The notes: a model not told the origin generated them from the sequence alone. A DNA stretch of 33,311 bases from Planctomycetaceae bacterium (GCA_015062085.1 SUVI01000020.1:1-33311); one strand, 5' to 3'. Positions 14,053-21,982 are shown, counted from the stretch's first letter. Numbers and translations: made by a program.

Positions 14053-17000
14053 TCACTTCTTCAGGTTCAGGACGCCTTTTTTCAGGCCGTCAGCACGGAC
14101 TTCCAGGCAAATATCTCCATTTCCCGACTGACTGCGCAGCACGAGGACGGCTTTTCCGAAGAAAAGAGAGTGTTCCGCATCGGGGATGGTCTCGAAACAC
14201 ATGGGGTTTCCTGCGTCGATCCCGACCAGTTCAGCAGGTCCGGTGACGGACGCGGTGACTTTTCGGTCGTCCCATGGACAGAGCGTTCCGTTTTCGTCCA
14301 CGGCTTCGATCTGGACGTAGATCAGATCGTCATCGCTGCGGAACTCTTTGAGATCTGGAGTCAGCCGGAGCTCTGCGGCCTCACCGGCAGTCCGGACCGT
14401 CGTGCGTCCGATCTCTTTTCCGTCTCGGTAAGCGACGGCTTCGAGCGTTCCCGGAACGTACGGCACATTTTCCCATCGGAGTCGGTATCGGTCCACCTGC
14501 GCGTAGTAGTGGGGAAGAGCATCCGGATCCGGTTTTTTGCCGGAGAGCGTCCACTCGCGCACCGAGGCCCAGCCGCCAGTCGTTTCTTCAAAGAAAATGC
14601 GGAAAAATCGCGCATTCCACGGTTTCTCGCCGGCATGAAAGGAGACCGCGTCGCCATTTCCTTCGCCGTCTGCAAATTCATGACGGAAGACCGTCTTCCA
14701 CTGCGTGCCGTCGAGCGAGGCTTCCACGCGGAAACGGTACTCCGAGGCCTTGCGCTCCAGTGTGAGTTCCTGCGACCAGACCGAAACGGCCTTTCCGAGA
14801 TCGATCTGAAGCCATTGCGGCATGGAATCGTCCGAGGCGCACCAGCGGGTCCGGAACGTGGAATCGAACGCTGCCGAGGCGGTGTTTTGGCGTCCGTCTT
14901 TCGTTTCTTCCGAGCTGGCGGTGAACTTCACGCCGTCACGGTGCACGAGATCTGAATGCGCACATTCCGCAAGGGAACGGACTTTCGTTCGGTATCCGAG
15001 AGACTTTCCGTTGAGGAAAAGTTCCGCAGAATCGCCGTTCGTGTAGAGGTAGACGGGGATGTTCGTCTGTTTCCCTTCCCAGTTCCAGTGCGGGAGCAGG
15101 TGAACGGTCGTTTTTTCGGGTGCCCAATAGCTGCGGTAGAGGAAGTATCGGTCTTTCGGCAGGCCGCAGAGATCCACGATGCCGAAGTAACTGGAACGTG
15201 CCTCACGGTCAAACGGCGTCGGCTCGCCAAGGTAGTCGAAACCGGTCCAGACGAACTCGCCGGCGACGTAACGGTCGGTCTCCATCCGGAAAAAGTCAAC
15301 GTCCGGAATGTCTCGCGGGCCGCTCGCAGAGACCAGATCGTAGCCGTCGACTTGGAAGGCCTCGCGGTCGTACGTTTCCTTGGATCTTGGGTGCGGAAGC
15401 TGGAAAAAACCGCGGGTCGAAAGTGCGGAGGCGGACTCGGTATAGACGAGCGGCATCTGCGGGTAGCGGACGCGGGCTTCACGGTATTTCGCGCCGTAGT
15501 TCCAGCCCGTCAGGTCGAGCGAGTCGCGCACATGGTTTTCCGGCCCGCAGGTCCCTTCTACGAAGCAGCCGAGGCCCACGGGACGCGTTGGATCGCATTT
15601 TCGGAAGCATTCAGCAGCGTGAGTGACGCGGCGCTGTGCGTCGTCGTTTGGATTGGAACCGCCGCGCTTGTCCGACTCAATGTCCCAGATCTCGTTTCCG
15701 ATCGACCAGACGCAGACGCACGGATGGTTTCGGTCGCGCTCGGTGAAACGGCGGACTTGGCGAAGCACGAAAGCGTCAAAGTGTTTCTGGTCAAGCAGAT
15801 CGGCGGTCGCGTTCCATTTGTCGAACAGTTCGTTCCAGACGATCAGACCGAGCTGGTCGCAGAGGTCGAGAAACTCACGCGAGGACGGGTCATGGGAAGT
15901 CCGGATCGCGTTCACGCCCATTTCCTTCATGATCTTCAGCTGACGCTCGACCGCAGCAGGATGCGCAGCCGCGCCGAGGATCCCCTGGTCGTGATGGAGA
16001 TTCACGCCGTAAAGCTGGACCCGGCGGCCGTTAAGATGGAAACCGTCATCTGCCGTCCACTGAAAGGTCCGGATCCCGAATGGGACGGTGAGTTCATCGT
16101 CTGGCAGCACGACGCGCAGTCGGTAGAGACTTGGTGAGGTCACGTCCCAGAGCGCAGGTTCGCGAAGCGTCATCCGTACGGTGAATCCGTCTGTTTCGAC
16201 GCGCGGAGTGCCGGTTTTGGCGAGCGCATCGGAGTCTGGAGCGGAAGCCGTTTCCAGCGGTTTGCCTGCATCCTGCGTGAGGGTCAGCGATTCCGGGGTC
16301 ACGCGTGAGCCGTCCGGTGCAAAAAGTTCTACGCGGAGATCTTCGGTTTGGAGCGGACGTCCGGAAACGGTCGGGCAGACGCGAACTTCCACGACGGCAC
16401 GTTTTGCAGACGGCGTTTGGAGGACGTTTGACTTTACTGCGTCGGACTTTACTGCGTCGGACTTTACTGCGTCGGACTTTACTGCGTCGGACTTCACTGC
16501 GCCAGAGTTTACTGCGGCAGAGTTTACTGCGCCAGAGTTTACTGCGTCGGACTTTTCCAGAACGACTTCCGGAGTCGAAACGGTGACGGAACCTTCGGGG
16601 AGCCACGCATTTTTGGACGTGAAAAGGAGTTTTGCGGGTCGGTAGATCCCGGCGCCGGGGTACCATCGGGAACCATGAGGGCGAGTGTCGCACCGGACTG
16701 CGAGCGAATTTTCTCCCTCACGCAGATACGGAGTCAGATCGACCTGGAAACTAAGGTAGCCGTAATCCCACCCGCCGGCGTAGATGCCGTTGACGTAAAC
16801 TTCAGGAAACGCCATGCAGCCTCCGAGATCCAGGACGATCCGGTGCGCAAGTTCCTCTTTCGTGAGTGTGAGCGAGCGGGAGTACCAACCAACACCGCGC
16901 CATGGGAGTTTTCCCTGCCCTCCCCAAGTTTCCGGGTCCGTGTCAAAAGGCCCAAGGATCCCCCAGTCGTGCGGAAGGCGGACTGGAACGGCAGGGAGCG

Positions 17001-17280
17001 TCTCTTCAGAAACCATCGATGTTCCGGGACGCTGTGCATCGGGGGACTCAGGATTCGTGACGGCAAAGGAACGCTCACCGCCGGGCTTCACCAGAGCAAA
17101 GGACCAGCCGTCGTTCAGCGGAAGCTCCTGCCGAAGTTTTCCGGAGGGAAGGTCTGACGGCGTTTCCGTCTGCGTTTCGGTCTGCGTTTCGGTCTGCATT
17201 TCCGCTGGAGTTCCCAGCGAAATCGCGGCGCCGCCCCACAGGATGAGGAGGGAGAGAAAAAGGGAAGATCGTGTCTTCAT
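14053..17280 (-). CDS. Exported GH2 glycosidase (beta-galactosidase type) with inserted F5/8-C-like domain
   Basis: This encodes 1075 residues. The ATG has aaggag 7 nt upstream and is followed by a signal peptide (about 1-25). The domains in order are: sugar-binding jelly roll (about 50-225, with GVGWYSRSLTL and SRWYPGAGIYRP), Ig-like domain (about 230-405) carrying a VKSDA repeat, and TIM barrel (about 410-720). Glu530 in SIGNEI is the acid/base and Glu615 in VYTESAS is the nucleophile. After the barrel an Ig-like domain starts (LFLNGKSLGYRTK, 755-766). It is interrupted by a discoidin/F5-8-C-like module (about 785-905: FDSTFRTRWCASDDSMPQWL) and resumes at YRLRWENVPYVPGTLEAVAY. A final domain has GPAELVGIDAGNP. 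It cleaves terminal beta-linked sugars; the exact sugar is unknown. It lies 30 bp after the metallophosphoesterase gene. Confidence 0.92.
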   Translation of the reverse strand: MKTRSSLFLSLLILWGGAAISLGTPAEMQTETQTETQTETPSDLPSGKLRQELPLNDGWSFALVKPGGERSFAVTNPESPDAQRPGTSMVSEETLPAVPVRLPHDWGILGPFDTDPETWGGQGKLPWRGVGWYSRSLTLTKEELAHRIVLDLGGCMAFPEVYVNGIYAGGWDYGYLSFQVDLTPYLREGENSLAVRCDTRPHGSRWYPGAGIYRPAKLLFTSKNAWLPEGSVTVSTPEVVLEKSDAVNSGAVNSAAVNSGAVKSDAVKSDAVKSDAVKSDAVKSNVLQTPSAKRAVVEVRVCPTVSGRPLQTEDLRVELFAPDGSRVTPESLTLTQDAGKPLETASAPDSDALAKTGTPRVETDGFTVRMTLREPALWDVTSPSLYRLRVVLPDDELTVPFGIRTFQWTADDGFHLNGRRVQLYGVNLHHDQGILGAAAHPAAVERQLKIMKEMGVNAIRTSHDPSSREFLDLCDQLGLIVWNELFDKWNATADLLDQKHFDAFVLRQVRRFTERDRNHPCVCVWSIGNEIWDIESDKRGGSNPNDDAQRRVTHAAECFRKCDPTRPVGLGCFVEGTCGPENHVRDSLDLTGWNYGAKYREARVRYPQMPLVYTESASALSTRGFFQLPHPRSKETYDREAFQVDGYDLVSASGPRDIPDVDFFRMETDRYVAGEFVWTGFDYLGEPTPFDREARSSYFGIVDLCGLPKDRYFLYRSYWAPEKTTVHLLPHWNWEGKQTNIPVYLYTNGDSAELFLNGKSLGYRTKVRSLAECAHSDLVHRDGVKFTASSEETKDGRQNTASAAFDSTFRTRWCASDDSMPQWLQIDLGKAVSVWSQELTLERKASEYRFRVEASLDGTQWKTVFRHEFADGEGNGDAVSFHAGEKPWNARFFRIFFEETTGGWASVREWTLSGKKPDPDALPHYYAQVDRYRLRWENVPYVPGTLEAVAYRDGKEIGRTTVRTAGEAAELRLTPDLKEFRSDDDLIYVQIEAVDENGTLCPWDDRKVTASVTGPAELVGIDAGNPMCFETIPDAEHSLFFGKAVLVLRSQSGNGDICLEVRADGLKKGVLNLKK
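16430..16549 (-). repeat. In-frame 15-bp tandem array, 8 copies, in GH2 gene
   Basis: Eight 15-bp copies (gactttactgcgtcg and variants gagtttactgcgcca) encode repeated VKSDA/VNSGA at residues about 245-285, a loop of the Ig-like domain before the barrel. Variants cluster: four identical copies at one end, three gag-type copies at the other. Confidence 0.95.
17161..17196 (-). repeat. In-frame 12-bp repeat, 3 copies, after GH2 signal peptide
   Basis: Three copies of cgtttcggtctg (first with one change), then a decayed fourth. They encode TETQ repeats at residues 30-40, just after the signal peptide of the GH2 enzyme, as a polar spacer before the first domain. Confidence 0.85.
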
Positions 17281-17310
17281 GAAAGATCTCCTTGGATCTG
17301 CGGGGCCAAA

Positions 17311-18378
17311 TTACTCGATCTCGAACTCAAAGGCATTGATCGGTGAGGTCTCAAACGCCTTTTCGGCCGTTTCGGGATCCTGCGCGAAGTAGGGTGAGTA
17401 CGTGTACGCTTTCGCGTGCTTCATGTCCGGGGTGAACTCGATCAATCGGAGCCATCCGTCGCCGCCGTTTCCGCCGAAACCGCCGCCGAGCGCCTGGGTG
17501 TCGAAGAGCATCTGGTAGACCGGTTTCCCTGCGTCATTTTGGTCGATGCGCCAGCCTACGCAGCCGGTGAAATCATCCGAAGCCGAAATGTGCCCGGAAA
17601 TGACCATCCGGACATTCGGCGTCTTTTTCACGAATTTCTGCCAGATCTCCTCACCGTTCAGACCGTCTACTTTCATGACCGGGTACGGATGATTGTTCGT
17701 CCGTATGTCGCCGCGTTTGTGCGAGTGCATGTAGTTGTGCGTCAGAAGAATGACGAAATGATCTGCGTATTTCCCAGTCGCCAGCGAGTGCGCCCAATCC
17801 AGGAGCTTTTCGTTCGGCGCGAACTGGAGCGAGATGACGAGCAGTTTTTGTCCCTGCGGTCCCTGAAACTGGTACGCGGTATTTTCGAGCGTCTTTTTGC
17901 CCGCGAGATTTTCTCCGACTTCGACCAGCACACCGTCCCACTTGGGATTTCGATCCACAGGGAAGTATTTGTCCAGATTCGATTCCCGTGTATTGGCACC
18001 GCCGCTTCCGTAGTCGTGATTTCCCGTGCACAGCACGTACGGGATCTTGCCGTCCAGGAACTCAAACGCTTTGGAGGAGGCCTTCCACTGCGCGGGTTTT
18101 ACGTTGGAATTCACGATGTCGCCGACGCACAGGACCGTTTTGACGTTCAGTGTCTCCAAATTGTCCGCGATCCAGCCGAACATTTGCCAGTAGCGCTCAT
18201 GATTCCGGGGATTCGTGTACTGCTGCGGGTCCGGAACGACGACGATGGTCCAGTTTTCCGGGGACTCCAGCTTCGGATTCGGAACTTCTGCCGCGGAAAG
18301 GCTTGCGGACGGAATGCTTAGCGTCAGCAGGAAAAAGGACAGTAGGAAAATACTGAGAGAGGCAAGGATCTTCTTCAT
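17311..18378 (-). CDS. Secreted metallophosphoesterase (calcineurin-like)
   Basis: This 355-residue exported phosphoesterase starts at an ATG with caggag 6 nt upstream. The signal peptide is MKKILASLSIFLLSFFLLTL, with likely cleavage near LSAA-E (30-31). Metal-binding motifs occur in order: VVPDPQQY (50-52, where the usual DxH has Gln in place of His), VGDIVN (86-90), GNHDY (119-123), a LLTHNYMHSH block and SGHI. This variant is common in exported phosphohydrolases of unknown substrate. GH2 follows after 30 bp, so the two form an operon, and release of phosphate from modified glycans or nucleotides is a reasonable but unproven role. A good promoter lies at 18492-18520. Confidence 0.9.
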   Translation of the reverse strand: MKKILASLSIFLLSFFLLTLSIPSASLSAAEVPNPKLESPENWTIVVVPDPQQYTNPRNHERYWQMFGWIADNLETLNVKTVLCVGDIVNSNVKPAQWKASSKAFEFLDGKIPYVLCTGNHDYGSGGANTRESNLDKYFPVDRNPKWDGVLVEVGENLAGKKTLENTAYQFQGPQGQKLLVISLQFAPNEKLLDWAHSLATGKYADHFVILLTHNYMHSHKRGDIRTNNHPYPVMKVDGLNGEEIWQKFVKKTPNVRMVISGHISASDDFTGCVGWRIDQNDAGKPVYQMLFDTQALGGGFGGNGGDGWLRLIEFTPDMKHAKAYTYSPYFAQDPETAEKAFETSPINAFEFEIE

Positions 18379-18425
18379 AAAAACTCCTGAAAGGTAAAAG
18401 GTAAATGGTTAAAGGGGTGGCAGGT

Positions 18426-18463
18426 TTGTACCAGATCAGCGGCGTTGTACCAGGTCAGCGGCT
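18426..18463. repeat. 19-bp direct repeat, 2 copies, in metallophosphoesterase leader
   Basis: ttgtaccagatcagcggcg and ttgtaccaggtcagcggct lie back to back, between the promoter and the ATG of the metallophosphoesterase gene. The gatcagcgg core also occurs at about 3606-3620. It may be a regulator site or a short minisatellite. Confidence 0.7.
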
Positions 18464-18491
18464 GGTGTAAAATTTCGCCTCTGTTTTTTAT

Positions 18492-18520
18492 ATTTTATCA
18501 GATACTATCTCTTTTTTCAA
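18492..18520 (-). promoter_or_regulatory. Sigma-70-type promoter for metallophosphoesterase-GH2 operon
   Basis: Minus strand: -35 TTGAAA (18520-18515), 17-bp spacer, -10 TAAAAT (18497-18492). The leader is about 105 nt and carries the 19-bp direct repeat. Confidence 0.7.
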
Positions 18521-18592
18521 CTCCCCCCGGGACGCACTTGCCGGATCGGACGCAAAATTTTTGAAAAAATCCCAAAAAAAGAGCCGACCCAC

Positions 18593-18619
18593 TTGACAAT
18601 CGCGTCCAAATGGTATAAT
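18593..18619 (+). promoter_or_regulatory. Promoter for DUF1294 and thioredoxin-fold genes
   Basis: A perfect -35 TTGACA (18593-18598) and a perfect -10 TATAAT (18614-18619) with TGG directly before it (extended -10). The spacer is 15 bp, shorter than ideal. The leader to the ATG at 18758 is about 130 nt. Confidence 0.7.
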
Positions 18620-18628
18620 CTAATCCAT

Positions 18629-18676
18629 TAGGATCTTGAAGCTGCGTGAAAAAAGCGAAGTTTGGTGAAGATCCTA
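18629..18676 (+). promoter_or_regulatory. Inverted repeat at the start of a structured leader
   Basis: taggatctt (18629-18637) and aagatccta (18668-18676) are perfect 9-bp complements around a 30-nt loop, beginning within about 5 nt of the predicted transcription start. Further down, ggaaaa...aacgg and ccgttttcc (about 18696-18729) can also pair. I recognise no riboswitch class. Confidence 0.4.
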
Positions 18677-18757
18677 GAAAAACGCACATCCGGAAAATGG
18701 TGAACGGGCTTTCTTTTTGCCGTTTTCCTCAAAAATGCCTGAGAAAGGAGAAATACT

Positions 18758-19033
18758 ATGGACGATCTGCATATGTACTCGCTGATCTACCTTCTGATCA
18801 TGAATCTTGCAGGATTCTTTTCCATGGGCTTAGATAAAGCGAAAGCCAAACTCAATGTCTGGCGGACGCCGGAAAAAACGCTTTTCCTCATCGCGCTCCT
18901 TGGCGGAAGTCTTGGCTCGATCCTCGGAATGCAGCTTTTTCGGCACAAGACGCGTCATGTGTCCTTCGTCGCCGGCATGCCGCTGATCCTGATCCTTCAG
19001 ATCGCCGTGCTCGTTGGGATCCACTTTATTTAG
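18758..19033 (+). CDS. DUF1294 family small membrane protein
   Basis: This 91-residue inner-membrane protein begins at an ATG with aaaggag 7 nt upstream. The family pattern is clear: a first hydrophobic helix, then MGLDKAKAKLNVWRTPEKTL (the D-K-x-x-A-x-x-x-x-W-R-x-P-E block), a second helix with LGGSLGSILGMQLF, the RHKTRH motif, and a third helix to the end. The function of DUF1294 is unknown. The thioredoxin-fold gene begins 68 bp later on the same strand and probably shares its transcript. Confidence 0.93.
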   Translation: MDDLHMYSLIYLLIMNLAGFFSMGLDKAKAKLNVWRTPEKTLFLIALLGGSLGSILGMQLFRHKTRHVSFVAGMPLILILQIAVLVGIHFI

Positions 19034-19053
19034 GGTTTTGGAGGATCTTATTC

Positions 19054-19087
19054 CTATCAGCATTTTCATGCTATCAGCATTTTCAGC
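19054..19087 (+). repeat. 17-bp direct repeat, 2 copies
   Basis: ctatcagcattttcatg is followed by ctatcagcattttcagc, in the gap just before the ribosome binding site (taggag) of the gene at 19102. Confidence 0.8.
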
Positions 19088-19101
19088 CTTAGGAGAATGT
19101 C

Positions 19102-20169
19102 ATGCGCATTGATTTTCGTTCATTCGTTTTTTCCAGTCTTCTATTTTCCGGAATCTTTTTTCACTGTTTCCAGCCCCGCTGCGTGTCGGCAGAGTACTTT
19201 ACGCAGGATCCCGGCGAACCGATCGTAGGCGAGGCTCTGACGGAATCGGACCTTTCCGGCAAGCTCGTCATCTGGGTCTTCTGGGGGATCGAGTCTCAAA
19301 AATGCCGTGATGGTTTGAATAAAATGACGCAAGTGAAGGCGTGGCTTCGAGACTCGGACGACATCGTCATCGTCGGGAGCCATATGCAGGAGACACCGGA
19401 GGATCTCGGTGCGCGTTTGGAAGAGCTTCAGTGCACTTTCACCGTTTACGATCATTTTGTACCGGAATGTGCGGAACTTTCGGAAGAGAGTCTGAAAAAA
19501 CTGCCTGTGATCTGTCTTTTCGATGAGGAAGGGAAACTCTCAGCCCGCGGTACGCCGGACGAGATCTTGCAGCAGCTGCCGGACGCATTCCGAAAGCGGA
19601 TCGAAGCGCGTGCGCGTCAGGGATTCCGCTACTCGCCGATGGAAGAGGCTGTCTTTTCGGAAGAAATGGCACACGCGAAACCGTATTTCGCGCCGGATCG
19701 TGTGTGGCGGACCGGGTTTTTGTATCTGGAGTACCTTTCGGAGAATGAGGAGTACGAATTTGCGTCGGAAGCCCAAGTGCTCAGCGACCAGCTTCAGATC
19801 CTGATCTATGATGAGCTGGAACGTTTGGAGGAACTTGCGAAACTGCGTCCCGGAGAAGCCGCCTACCGACTTCGGTTCCTGCGTCGGAATCTTCAGGGAC
19901 TGGAGGCGGACGAAGATGCCGCGGAACTGTGGGAGGAATTGAGCGCTCGCCGCGGTGTTTCTGCCATGCTTTCGGTCTACACCCGCCTTGAGGATCTCAA
20001 AAATGCTGTTCAGCGTCGGGAGATCCGGCCGCTTCGAATGCGGTCTTCTGCCGAGAATGTCCTTTCCTGGCTTCGTTACCTCTCACGCAGCCCGCAGTAT
20101 GACGAAATGCTCCGTTCGGAAGCCGCTTTCCTTTTGCAGATCGCGGAAGAAACGATGGAACGGCTCTGA
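19102..20169 (+). CDS. Exported thioredoxin-fold protein with SxxC site
   Basis: This encodes 355 residues. The ATG has aggag 7 nt upstream. A signal peptide with LLFSGIFFHCF and probable cleavage near VSA-E (30-31) sends it across the membrane. Residues 45-160 are thioredoxin-like of the TlpA/AhpC type: VIWVFWGIESQKCR (56-69) lines up position by position with FWATWCPPCR of TlpA proteins, but the first Cys is Ser65 and only Cys68 remains. The cis-proline block LPVICLFDEEGKLSARG follows. Residues 165-355 are helical with no recognisable domain. A single-Cys site points to a non-dithiol role such as binding, monothiol exchange or a lost activity. It is preceded by DUF1294 and followed by a bidirectional hairpin. 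Confidence 0.8.
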   Translation: MRIDFRSFVFSSLLFSGIFFHCFQPRCVSAEYFTQDPGEPIVGEALTESDLSGKLVIWVFWGIESQKCRDGLNKMTQVKAWLRDSDDIVIVGSHMQETPEDLGARLEELQCTFTVYDHFVPECAELSEESLKKLPVICLFDEEGKLSARGTPDEILQQLPDAFRKRIEARARQGFRYSPMEEAVFSEEMAHAKPYFAPDRVWRTGFLYLEYLSENEEYEFASEAQVLSDQLQILIYDELERLEELAKLRPGEAAYRLRFLRRNLQGLEADEDAAELWEELSARRGVSAMLSVYTRLEDLKNAVQRREIRPLRMRSSAENVLSWLRYLSRSPQYDEMLRSEAAFLLQIAEETMERL

Positions 20170-20264
20170 AGAAACGCGGTGAGTTTCTCTTGAGAGCACA
20201 GAATCAGGCACAGAAAGCACGAAACACACTGAAAAGAATGGGAAAATTTTCCTGATTCGGATCT

Positions 20265-20341
20265 CACGAAAAACGCGGAAAGCACACGAAATGGATCTTA
20301 AAAGATTTTTAAAACATTTCGCGCGATCCGCGTTTTTCGTG
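20265..20341. terminator. Large bidirectional hairpin between convergent genes
   Basis: cacgaaaaacgcgg (20265-20278) pairs with ccgcgtttttcgtg (20328-20341). After an internal loop, cgaaatg pairs with catttcg, and at the tip ttaaaa pairs with ttttaa. The thioredoxin-fold gene (+) ends at 20169 and the Gfo/Idh/MocA gene (-) at 20455. Outside it, repeated cgtgttttcgtgttttttgtg follows. The outer arm resembles that of the element at 10807-10878. No gene is seen in 20170-20454. Confidence 0.65.
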
Positions 20342-20454
20342 TTTTCGTGTTTTTTGTGTTTCTCCGTGTAAACGCTATGCTCTCAGTGGTGAAACTGGTA
20401 CGCAGTGTTTTTATTCATCGCCGCACGGATCCGGAAACGCTGCGAGTCCGAAGT

Positions 20455-21828
20455 TCAGACCTCTTTGGTGACTCCCGGGATCGGGGCGTCGTAGAGGCCG
20501 TCGGCATTCGGGAGGACCGGCGGGTCACTTTCGAGCGTGAGCGCGTCGTGGTTTTCATAGATCATGTACGTCTTTCCGTGATTCACGGCTTCGTCCCAGG
20601 AAATGACGCGTCCGGAGTAGGTCGCCATTCGTCCCATGATCCCGATCATGCTGGCTGTTGCACCGGCCCAGCCCTCATTGTACGGCGTGTTTTGCTTGAT
20701 GGCATTGATGAGATCCGTGTGCTCGACATCGTAGGGATCCAAGAGTTTCTCGCCGCGTACCCTTGCCCGAGCGACCTGCCCGCCGCCTTTTGTTCCGTAG
20801 ACGAATTCATTCACGCAGTTCCACGTGCCGCCAAGCTGACGGCTTTGGCTGTACATTCGGCGTCCGTCGCCGTACTCGAACTCGACGAAATGGTATCCGA
20901 AGATCTCGCCGACTCGCGGAGTCGCGCCCCCAAAGTACCGCGGAGCGCGTCCGCCCATGCCGTTGCACTTTACCGGATGGTAGAGCGGGTCCCAGTTTCC
21001 GAGGACGATGTTTCCAATGTCGAGATTGTGCACGTGCTGCTCGAGGATATTGTCGCCGCAGAGCCAGACGAAAAAGTATCGGTTACGGATCTGGCGCTGC
21101 ATTTCCGTCGGTTCTTCGCCGGTTCCGCGGACGGGGATCCCCCCCATGTTCCAGTAGACGTTGGCGTACATGATGTCGCCGTACTTTTTCTCTTCGAGGA
21201 TCTGACGCAGACCATCCAGGTAAACTTTTTGATGACGGCGCTGCATCCCGACGCCGACTTTTAGGCCTTTTTCGTCCGCGAGTTTGTTGACCTCCATCAG
21301 CATCCGGTAACCGTAGGAGTCGACGCAGCACGGTTTTTCCAGGAAGCAGTTGAGTCCCTTTTCTATCGCGTATTTGTAGTGGATCGGACGGAATCCCGGC
21401 GGTGTGGTCAAAATGGCGTAAACGGCTCCGTTCGCCACGGCGTGATCGATCGCTTTTCGGTAGGCGTCGAACCCGGTAAATCCAGCTTCCTTCGGCAGAC
21501 CGTAGCGTTCGACCGCGCGTTCGGTCTGGTCTGGAAAAACGTCGCCGACCGCGATGATCTTCGTGTTTGGATTCTTCAGGAAGTTGGCGGCTGCGCCTGT
21601 TCCGCGTCCGCCGCAGCCGATCAAGACGGCTTTGATGGTCTCGTCCGTTCCGTTCGCGTACGCATTGGAGACGGCAGAAACGGCAGAGACGGCAGAGACA
21701 GCTGAGACAGCTGAAACGGCTGAAACGGCTGGAGCGGCTGGAGCGGCTGGAGCGGCTGGAGCGGCTGGAGCGGCAGCTGTTCCGCTGAGAATGAGTCCGG
21801 ATCCCGGCACAAAATTACGTCTGGTCAT
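20455..21828 (-). CDS. Tat-exported Gfo/Idh/MocA family oxidoreductase
   Basis: This 457-residue enzyme is an NAD(P)-dependent sugar or inositol dehydrogenase-like protein. The ATG has aaggag 7 nt upstream. It begins MTRRNFV, a Tat motif, but the hydrophobic segment that should follow is mostly a run of AAP and VSA triplets (about residues 19-53). The Rossmann fold begins at IKAVLIGCGGRGTG (nucleotide loop 71-78). The family Glu-Lys-Pro is at 164-166 (FLEKPCCVD), and GDNILEQHVHNLD (258-270) holds the catalytic-site His. PVC bacteria carry many Tat-exported members, usually linked to carbohydrate breakdown; the substrate is unknown. It is transcribed from its own promoter (21954-21982). Confidence 0.92.
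   Translation of the reverse strand: MTRRNFVPGSGLILSGTAAAPAAPAAPAAPAAPAVSAVSAVSAVSAVSAVSAVSNAYANGTDETIKAVLIGCGGRGTGAAANFLKNPNTKIIAVGDVFPDQTERAVERYGLPKEAGFTGFDAYRKAIDHAVANGAVYAILTTPPGFRPIHYKYAIEKGLNCFLEKPCCVDSYGYRMLMEVNKLADEKGLKVGVGMQRRHQKVYLDGLRQILEEKKYGDIMYANVYWNMGGIPVRGTGEEPTEMQRQIRNRYFFVWLCGDNILEQHVHNLDIGNIVLGNWDPLYHPVKCNGMGGRAPRYFGGATPRVGEIFGYHFVEFEYGDGRRMYSQSRQLGGTWNCVNEFVYGTKGGGQVARARVRGEKLLDPYDVEHTDLINAIKQNTPYNEGWAGATASMIGIMGRMATYSGRVISWDEAVNHGKTYMIYENHDALTLESDPPVLPNADGLYDAPIPGVTKEV
21668..21775 (-). repeat. In-frame 9-bp tandem array, 12 units, in Tat signal region
   Basis: Twelve 9-bp units: seven of gagacggca/gagacagct/gaaacggct type (AVS codons) then five ggagcggct/ggagcggca (AAP codons) on the plus strand. 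They make up nearly all of the segment between the twin arginines and the Rossmann domain. Confidence 0.95.
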
Positions 21829-21953
21829 TTCTAACTCCTTGATATTCAGTCTTCAGGAAGGCAGGATGGATGGAAAGGAACGCGGGAAAACGGAGATGCA
21901 AAGCGAGTCAAAATTCCCGCGCTCCATTCTCCCTTTTCGCTCTTAGTTTCTCC

Positions 21954-21982
21954 ATCATACCACAGACTCGTAGAAAAATCAA
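21954..21982 (-). promoter_or_regulatory. Promoter of the Gfo/Idh/MocA gene
   Basis: Minus strand: -35 TTGATT (21982-21977), 17-bp spacer, -10 TATGAT (21959-21954) preceded by TGG (extended -10). Confidence 0.7.

Larger units (their letters stand above)
18379..18757. other. Divergent intergenic region with two promoters
   Basis: There is no gene here. It holds outward promoters for the metallophosphoesterase operon (-) and the DUF1294 gene (+), a 19-bp direct repeat in the leader on the left, and an inverted-repeat leader on the right. The two promoters are about 75 bp apart, back to back. Confidence 0.7.
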
